The position numbers and the translations under genes were made by a program. A stretch of DNA of 64,000 nt from positions 372,001 to 436,000 of the forward strand of contig JAHLKG010000009.1 in the NCBI GenBank assembly GCA_025526995.1, in the 5' to 3' direction. Source of the stretch: Powellomyces hirtus (Eukaryota; Chytridiomycota; Chytridiomycetes; Spizellomycetales; Powellomycetaceae). The notes beneath the pieces were generated by a model. That model saw nothing but the letters and a program-made list of their open reading frames with translations, ran no database searches and was not told the origin of the DNA. Of the stretch, positions 57,621 through 64,000 are shown piece after piece; within the stretch, counting starts at the first letter, position 1, and the number at the start of each line of letters is the position of its first letter.

Positions 57621-58836
57621 CTATGTAAAATAGGCACCTAATATCCGCTGTGCTATCGGCACATTGGCAAACAATAATATTATGTAGATGAGGACCAGTA
57701 CCCCTATGGGATACAGGAAGATTGCTGGATTCTTCAAAAATGGGAGTGCTATTGACAACAAGAGGGGATTAGCTCCGTGTTGTGGGAAGAGCGAAAGTGG
57801 CAGAGTTTAGGGTACATCGGTCTTACCTTTGTATCCCAGGAATGTTATGTACACGTAATATGACGTTGCCGCCAGGTACAGCGTATTCCCGACAAACATC
57901 GATATCCAGTTGTTCCGTACGACGATCGGAATGAAGAATAACTGCAGCACGTATGTGACGAGGAACATTGGGAAGAAGGAGTTGCAGTGCACGTCGAATG
58001 CGTATGCCCATTCTACCGACTGCTGAGCGGAATGTGGGTTGTGTTGCAAGAGGAAGCGGTTCGTGACAAACCTGTTCCCGCGAACCTCAGGTTAAGTTTC
58101 CGTCGATGCATGCTAGTCAAAGGATTGATCGTGGGGACGTAGTTCGTACCAGAGAAGTGTAGCCACCACGGCGCCAACCAACAGGAAGTCGACAAAGACC
58201 ATCCATAGTATCAATCGAAGCATGCCCAGAACACCGACGGAATACACAACTCCGTACGCGATCGCTGAGGCTAAAATGGGCCGCAACGCGGAAGATCAGA
58301 CTGCTATTCCGAGTTCTAATAGTCGAGGTACTGTGACTTACTCGTTAGACACAGGAACAAGATCGCGATGAATGCCGGATCGTCCCTCGCCCACTGATTT
58401 TTCGTTTCTGATTTAACGATGACATATCTGTCAGCTGAAGGAGACTGCCATGCGAGGGCACTAATGGCAACATACGTTTATGATATTTGATATTTCGGTA
58501 TCTGGTAAGTGCAGGGTTTCGTTAATACTGTGTTCAAAGGTGTCAAACTCACGAAAGATTGTGCTTTCGGTTGCGGGACATGGTGACAACAGGACCTAAT
58601 GACTGTCAGCTGAATCTTGACAACAGAGATACTTACACACGATCAGGCGAGATGCAAAGATAGAACATCTCCCACAAAGCGACTTCAAAGTCCATTTGCC
58701 GTATGGAGAAAAGGCGCCGCAGGTACGTTGGGAAGAAGCGGTTGGACCCGCGTCGTGTCCGCCGTGGTCGGGCGGCCGGGGACCCAAACTCATATGCGCC
58801 CAGCCCTGGCGATCGCGTTGCAGATGTCGGAAGCAT
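57621..58836 (-). CDS. UNC50/Gmh1-family Golgi membrane protein
   Basis: Six exons on the minus strand (58836-58637, 58501-58476, 58407-58342, 58270-58150, 58071-57827, 57748-57621) encode 261 residues. The family blocks appear in order: YLRRLFSIRQMDFEVALWEM, YRNIKYHKQTKNQWARDDPA, VEWAYAFDVHCNSFFP and YVYITFLGYKALPFLKN. Five hydrophobic helices are visible. UNC50 sits in the ER/Golgi membrane and affects trafficking of membrane proteins and Arf-GEF recruitment. An internal ATG-containing stretch in the first intron (MSRNRKH in another frame) is not needed for the model. Confidence 0.92.
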
Positions 58837-59096
58837 CGTAGGAGGTTCGTTGGACGAGCAGCCCTTTCACCAGCGGCCGGTGAAAATCGAATGTGCGAAG
58901 ATGTGAGATGTGACGAGCGGCTTTGGCCTCTCGAGACAATCAAGACCAAGGGCATCGGGTGCTGACGAGAGTTGTTCACGTGACAATGCTACATGTAGGC
59001 ACGGTCCTCTGCCGTAAGATCTGAGCTATGAGGCGTTATCTGTGTAAGAATTCTATGATAGCGGTCATGTAAATATATAACATTGAAGAGATGCTT

Positions 59097-60885
59097 TTAA
59101 CCCTTTCTTCTCCCTTTGTCCGCAATTCGTGTCCATTCTTCCTCGTCCAACCATTCGGGCGCTATCACAGTCAGGATTCCAGGATGCAGTTCCATTCTCG
59201 TAGGCAGATAGGGTATCCTCTCCCCACTAACGTTAAGATACGTCCCAGCGTGCACGTTCTTGCGCCCATCTTTGTCCCAGGCCCAGCCGTGCGGCTCGAG
59301 TACGAGCGCCTTGACACGTTCCCGTTTGATGTAGGGAAGTTGAAGGTACTTGCCACTGCCTTGGTCCGTGACTGCAGCTAAGCCTTGAATGACCGACATC
59401 TCCTCGGACCATATAACGTCGATCTCCCCATTCGCAAGGCGCGCGCTTGGTGACGCCATGAATTCATCAGAGATCCATGCGAGGTTTGTTGCGACAAACA
59501 AGTTGAAAGTAGTGTCAGTAATTTTGGGCCACGACTGGTGCGCAGTGGGACTGGCTGTGAATCTCCGGAGCGGGCCATGTTGTCCATCTACAGGTTGTGC
59601 GTTGGCGGATTGGTCATGGGCATGTGCTTGGTCGGCGGGGAGCAAATACATCTTGCCCCGATACGTTCGTAACCGAAGCAAGCGAATGATCGCGGCTACA
59701 GTCATCCTCTCCCCTCCCATCCATCGATAATTCTCTGACTCAAAATCCAGATCCGCAAGAAGAGTCCACATGAACTGCAGATGGGAGTACATGACTGTAT
59801 CATTCTGTGAGATAGAGAATACGTCCATAGGTCGAGTGTGTCCCTTTATGACCGCGAGGGTCGCGAGCTCGGGTTGTAAGGTCATAAGATTTTTGTTCAT
59901 GGCATTCGCGGATCCTGTGCATTCATTAGAGGAAGTGGACCAACGCTGAGTAACCAGAAATTACGTACCCCCAGCGACAACACCGATCGGCATCTTTCTG
60001 GCCTGTTCCCAATCCGGGCGCTTCAATAGACCATTGACAACCTCGTGAAAGACTCCATCGCCGCTGACGGTGACGATTGCGCTGTAGAGGTCCAGCCTCA
60101 GAGCATGAGCAATCTCAGTCGCATGTCCTATGTGTGTCGTTTCTGCCAATTTACATGTCAGCGAACCATAACCGTGCAACCCACACCGTCAACGCTATCC
60201 ACCTTGCAATTGGACGTTGACGCCAGCCAATTGGAGCATCGGCTTCACCACTTTCTCATATGTTCTTCTGGCCTTCTTTGTCCCTCCAAACGGGTTGACA
60301 ATGACCAGGATGTTCTTGACAGCTGCAGAATGACAGCATGTCAGTCAGTAGTCATAACATGATCGTTCCCATTAGCAACATCGTTCCATACTTTGTCGAA
60401 CTCTTGCGCAATCCTCCACAGCCGCCACACATTCCTTCGCTCCCGAAGACTGGCTCTCGAAGAGAATTCGTCGGATTCCAGAGGCTTTGTCAAGTCTTCC
60501 ATTCGACAGCTCGACAGCATGCAAGAGCCAGTATGGTGAATTTTCAACACTGTATATTCCACCCTCAGTATATGTCTTCTGGTTTAACACTGTGGCGCTC
60601 TTCCTGGTTTTTAAGGCTGGAAGTGGGCGGAACACACGAGTAGCTCCGAAAATGAGTCCCCTTGCGATAGTCGTAACTAGAGCTTTTATGTCAAGTGTCG
60701 CTACTATATTCTCCAAGTTGCCGCAAAACAGAAGTACCTGTTCCAATACTGTTTGTCCACCAGACTTGATCTCCGTCGATTTTGAGTGTTGCTTCCACGG
60801 GATACTTGGTCTTGGAAGATGGCATGCACCACCCGCCTTGGCTGGACGCATTGTCCCAGTGAACACGAACTTTATCCGTGAACAT
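59097..60885 (-). CDS. Sphingosine/diacylglycerol-kinase-type lipid kinase
   Basis: A multi-exon minus-strand gene starting at the ATG at 60885 (MFTDKVRVHWDNASSQGG) and ending at 59097. The first exon ends at a GTACTT donor near 60738. Following exons include RRNVWRLWRIAQEFDKVWND, then after the Lys-rich VKNILVIVNPFGGTKKARR segment comes YSAIVTVSGDGVFHEVVNGL with the GDG nucleotide motif. The last exon begins GSANAMNKNL. The glycine-rich GGTKKA and SGDG motifs and the downstream EF-D-type metal loop DFESENYRWMGG are those of sphingosine kinases. The product would phosphorylate sphingoid bases or diacylglycerol. Boundaries between 60730 and 60180 are only partly resolved. Confidence 0.78.
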
Positions 60886-61473
60886 TATTGGTGATTAGCA
60901 GCTGTGAATATCGATAACAAGGTGTATTGTGGAGCGGCCGCTTGTTTTGACCGACTTGCTTCAATGCTTTTAAAGACCAGTCGGCCGCCCGCCGGCCTGT
61001 TTGTCACACCCATTCTCCCTGGCCAAAAGTCAGCGGACCCCCTAGGATTATATTCTATGCGACTAAGAAACGCGGCTGCGATAATCACAGTGGAGCTAGT
61101 CCCCAGGGGGTCCGCCGACTTTTGACCAGGGACTGTATGACTAGCCTAGAAATCTACTAAGATTCTCGAAAAGCGGTCGAAAGCTTCAGTGTAATCATTG
61201 TATTCAGAGTTCCTTTCGCCCCCAAGCGACAACAGCAAATTGCTCAGTGTTTGAGCAAATCTGATTCCTTGTATGCTAGCGCTGTCCGAAACCCGAAGCT
61301 AATAGTGTCAAAAAAATCTGCTCGTTTTAAAATCACAATTACATAAAACATTAATGACTCCTGCTTGCGGGGATACTATTGGTATATTTTGAAGGACTAA
61401 CAGTGCGCCTTCCGTTGATGCGTGGGTTACAGTAGTTCTGTAAGGGGACTGTTTTAAAACTGGTAATTGAAGG
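60886..61473. other. Lipid kinase upstream region with a mobile-element remnant
   Basis: About 590 bp containing a 30-bp inverted-repeat element at 61016-61135. The rest is AT-rich and shows no gene. Confidence 0.5.
61016..61135. mobile_element. Small Tc1/mariner-like inverted-repeat element (MITE-type remnant)
   Basis: Two ~30-bp inverted repeats face each other: CTGGCCAAAAGTCAGCGGAC near 61019-61047 and its near-complement ending GACTTTTGACCAGGGACTG at about 61133, with three mismatches. The right end, read inwards, begins CAGTCCCTGG and abuts a TA, as expected for Tc1/mariner/pogo insertion at TA. The left end is damaged and has no clear TA. The ~50-bp interior codes nothing. Confidence 0.6.
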
Positions 61474-62476
61474 TCATTTGCGTTGCTCCAGTGCCATCCG
61501 CTAATGGCATGTATGTCTTAGTATGTGCTCATGATTCATGCCGCGCGCAAGCTGCTGCGTGAATGCTTACCTGGAGTTCCAACACCGCTTGTCGTGAGAG
61601 CTCCTCTAGCCGACCGAAGGGCTCCGTATGCCGAGCGGGAGGTGGAGATGGCAGGCACGGCGAACATGTTGGTAGTAAAGATTTAGCCGCTGGCGACGGT
61701 GCCGTATTGGTGCGGCGTATGAAGGAAGGTGGGGTCATCACACGTCCGCCGGAAAGTCTTGGTCGTTTCATGTGGGTATCGGGACTTGAGTCCGTATGCA
61801 CATTGGCCAACCGTTTGAGACGCTGCTGTTGTGAGCGTTCCGAGCACGAGGGCGGGGTAGAGCTTGTCTCTGGGCATGATGCCCTTCTGCTGGCTGCTAG
61901 AGCTTCGTCAACGGCGATCTTGAACAGTCTTGCTTTGCATTTCGCACAGAAGGTAATTAGATTGGCCTGAAACGGAAGTATGTTTGCGGGCTCGACATAC
62001 AGACTAGAATTTGAAGATTTTGAGGTTCTTAGAGACATGTGCGAATGTGCGAATGCGCCATCTTCAAGACCCCACCATTCATAAGTGGCGAAGAATTGAA
62101 CAAGAACGCCTGTACAGTGTGCCACCCACACCGGTCGTTGAGTCGATATCTCGTCTGGGTGCACGATCTGAAGAATAATTTCATCCGACTGAGGTCAGGC
62201 ACTGTCAAGCAGTAACCCGCAGAAATCGTGGCTTACTTGTGCCGGCCAATGTGGTTTGCCTGCCGATTTGACCCACACGAGGTCACCAGGATGCATGCCC
62301 TTGCTGTCGCTCGATGCTAATGATTTCTCGGTGCCACCGTCTGATGACATCTCCAGCCTGCTTTCTTGTCGACCAAAAATGCTGGCCACCATGTCATCCG
62401 TGTTTAGCTTGCGGAACTGGCCTCGTGATTGCTGGGTGCAGCGTATAACTCTACGTCGCAGTCGTGGTATAGACAT
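61474..62476 (-). CDS. PWWP-domain protein
   Basis: Three exons on the minus strand (62476-62237, 62188-61571, 61500-61474) give 294 residues. The PWWP domain starts at residue ~64 (PGDLVWVKSAGKPHWPAQ), where HWPA replaces PWWP. It continues after the first intron with HCTGVLVQFFATYEWWGLED. PWWP domains bind methylated histone H3 lysine 36 and DNA. A helical segment (LITFCAKCKARLFKIAVDEA) and a Ser/Pro-rich tail follow. No enzyme domain is attached, so it is probably a chromatin reader. All three exons are joined in phase 0. Confidence 0.8.
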
Positions 62477-63468
62477 CTCATATATATCTTACAAATGTTT
62501 CTCGCAAAAATCTGCGGTCAATTGTTTTCGAGAGCAGCATTGTGGGCTTAAACGTTTGTGGGGGCAATTTTGATCAAATTTCAAAGTCCGCAGCATTGAA
62601 CACCCTCAAGTTTTTTCCATGTGTCCGCTAAAAGTAACAAGGGGTTCCGCAAAGCCCATCATTTTCCGGTTCCATATTATCGACTTACTTCACTAGCAGA
62701 TGCAAACATGCGTAGACTCACTCACATCTTCCTTGTAGAAACTCATGTGAATCTCGCCTCGCATATCTCCTAAATACCAACGTGGCCTGCCCAGTTGCTC
62801 ATTGGCCCATCAAGGTCATCATTTAAGTTTAACTTTCATCGCGCTGCGACCCCAAATTTCCTGAGAGCGCTATGAGTAGCCGAAAGATGGACGTGTTCAT
62901 AGTCGATCCTCGCGCCAGGAGCAACATGCTGTGCATTTCCAGGACTTGCTAGGAGTTCAGATGAATGTAAACCAAGCGAGGCATACAGGATGTGAATCTA
63001 GGCCAGCCTACAAAGTAAAATGATAATTTGTGGGATCTGCAGCTGTACCCATTATACATCCTCGCTATGGCAGTGTTCTGTTTCTCTATCTGTTCTCCTT
63101 TTGCAGAATCATGGTCCCCTGGCGCTGACTGTGAGAAACCCACCTATAATCACGACCACCGCCAGCCGATTGACGTGGCTTAGTCGCGCGCAGATTGAAC
63201 AAGCATTTACGTAATAGAAATGCTCCGCGTTGCAGTGATTTTTAGCCTCTAACGCAAACAAAACTCCTTCCTGACAGCTGTGTTTTTGACAGGTGTTGGC
63301 GGCAGGCCTACAAAATTTGACGGGTGTCCAGTGGCAATATTTTTGAGACTTTGATAGGTCCGGGTTTGTGACGATGTCTTGTATAAAACGATGCAGACCT
63401 TGTGCCATCCTCAGTTCGTCACAACACCACAGCAACACACTTCAACATCACAACCGCACCAAATTATC
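62477..63468. other. Intergenic region
   Basis: About 990 bp without a recognised gene. Short overlapping frames only. The last 90 bp are CA-rich and pyrimidine-poor, like a leader of the next gene. Confidence 0.45.
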
Positions 63469-64000
63469 ATGGCCGGCCTCTGCAACAATCTCAAAACTAC
63501 TCGTACCAACCGCGCTCGCAACGTGGAAACAGTCAAGCCCTGGAAGATTACGACAAAGGAAAGCGACGGAGCGAACCCGGCCAAATACATCAAGAACGTT
63601 TTAGTGGACACACATGAATGCTCCCTGCCCATTGTCGAAAGCGCGCTGTATCTTCTCGCAAAGGACAGCATTCGATCGGCTGCTGACTTGAACGGATCCT
63701 GGGCATGTCTTACTACGGGCACGAAGAAGTATGCATTCTGGACTTCCACTACCAAGCCGGCAGTGTGCGCCAACCCGATCCAGCTTTTGCTCGATGGCTG
63801 CTCGAACCACCACGCCGTTGACTCGATCTCGCTGTCTACGTGAACTACATCCCCTGCGAAGCTGCTCCCGCTTCACAAGACAAGCGAGTGGTCTCCGTAA
63901 TCATCGGCTTGCTTGGCGCTCACGGATTCAAATGTCTTGCTGATCTCGTCGCCGTGCTAGAAACCGGACAAGACCGCGCCGCCGCCAAGAAAGTGGCTCA
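63469..64000 (+). CDS. Unidentified protein, apparently frameshifted, cut by the window edge
   Basis: The frame from the ATG at 63469 (MAGLCNNLKTTRTNRARNVE) runs 124 residues to TGA at 63843. Another frame of the same strand, open from about 63815 to the window end, reads AVYVNYIPCEAAPASQDKRV then VSVIIGLLGAHGFKC and LADLVAVLETGQDRAAAKKV, and looks like its natural continuation. Joining them needs a shift near 63808-63822 (GTTGACTCGATCTCGCTG), for example removal of two bases. I recognise no family. Possibilities are a true frameshift mutation, programmed frameshifting, an unseen short intron, or an assembly error. Confidence 0.4.

Noticed and set aside
1..64000. CRISPR array, bacterial operons, integrated virus
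   Set aside because: No regularly spaced repeats, no viral hallmark gene, and intron-rich eukaryotic genes throughout.

Overview
The window is nuclear DNA of a zoosporic, chytrid-like fungus. The fungal signs are an Skt5/Chs4-type chitin synthase regulator, a Pho85-type cyclin, a fungal Ras and a Cdc27-type polymerase delta subunit. A calcyphosin-2-like EF-hand protein, a kinesin-10 with a helix-hairpin-helix tail, Gemin6 and a PXMP4-type peroxisomal protein point to an early-diverging lineage that kept genes yeasts have lost. Most genes are split by short introns (about 40-110 nt) with GTRNGT-like donors and CTAAY/CTGAC-like branch sites. I found no rRNA, no confident tRNA, no CRISPR array and no bacterial operon structure. 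The assignment to chytrids is inference.

Layout. 0-10 kb: a SEL1-repeat protein, a gene-poor stretch with a tandemly duplicated promoter in front of a secreted WSC-like gene carrying an in-frame stop, an ADP-ribose Nudix hydrolase, PP1 inhibitor-2 and an eight-exon Ras gene with a 2-nt microexon. 10-26 kb: an Asteroid/XPG-like nuclease, TFIIIC subunit Tfc4, a small membrane protein, a Pho85-type cyclin, glyoxalase II, a BAP31-like ER protein and Tsr2. 27-40 kb: APC2, PXMP4, kinesin-10, a T5orf172/GIY-YIG protein, a calcyphosin-2-like protein, an unidentified gene, POLD3/Cdc27 and a broken EVE-domain (UPF0310) gene. 40-50 kb: a 16-exon glycogen debranching enzyme, Gemin6 and a secreted GH26-like glycosidase. 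50-64 kb: an Sgf11-like SAGA zinc-finger protein, Nup85, an F-box/leucine-rich protein, UNC50/Gmh1, a sphingosine/diacylglycerol-kinase-type lipid kinase, a small Tc1/mariner-like inverted-repeat element, a PWWP protein and an unidentified ORF cut by the window edge.

Most genes are housekeeping (glycogen turnover, DNA replication, RNA polymerase III transcription, cell cycle, nuclear pore, ribosome biogenesis, peroxisome). There is no pathway cluster. The architectural theme is head-to-head pairs with 100-600 bp between starts. The strongest unusual observations are the 2-nt Ras exon supported by residue numbering, the EVE-domain gene broken at a CpG-type codon, and the duplicated promoter before a nonsense-containing surface-protein gene. 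Exon coordinates come from reading splice sites and protein frames by eye, so multi-exon models are predictions. Those for APC2, the lipid kinase and Sgf11 are only partly resolved.
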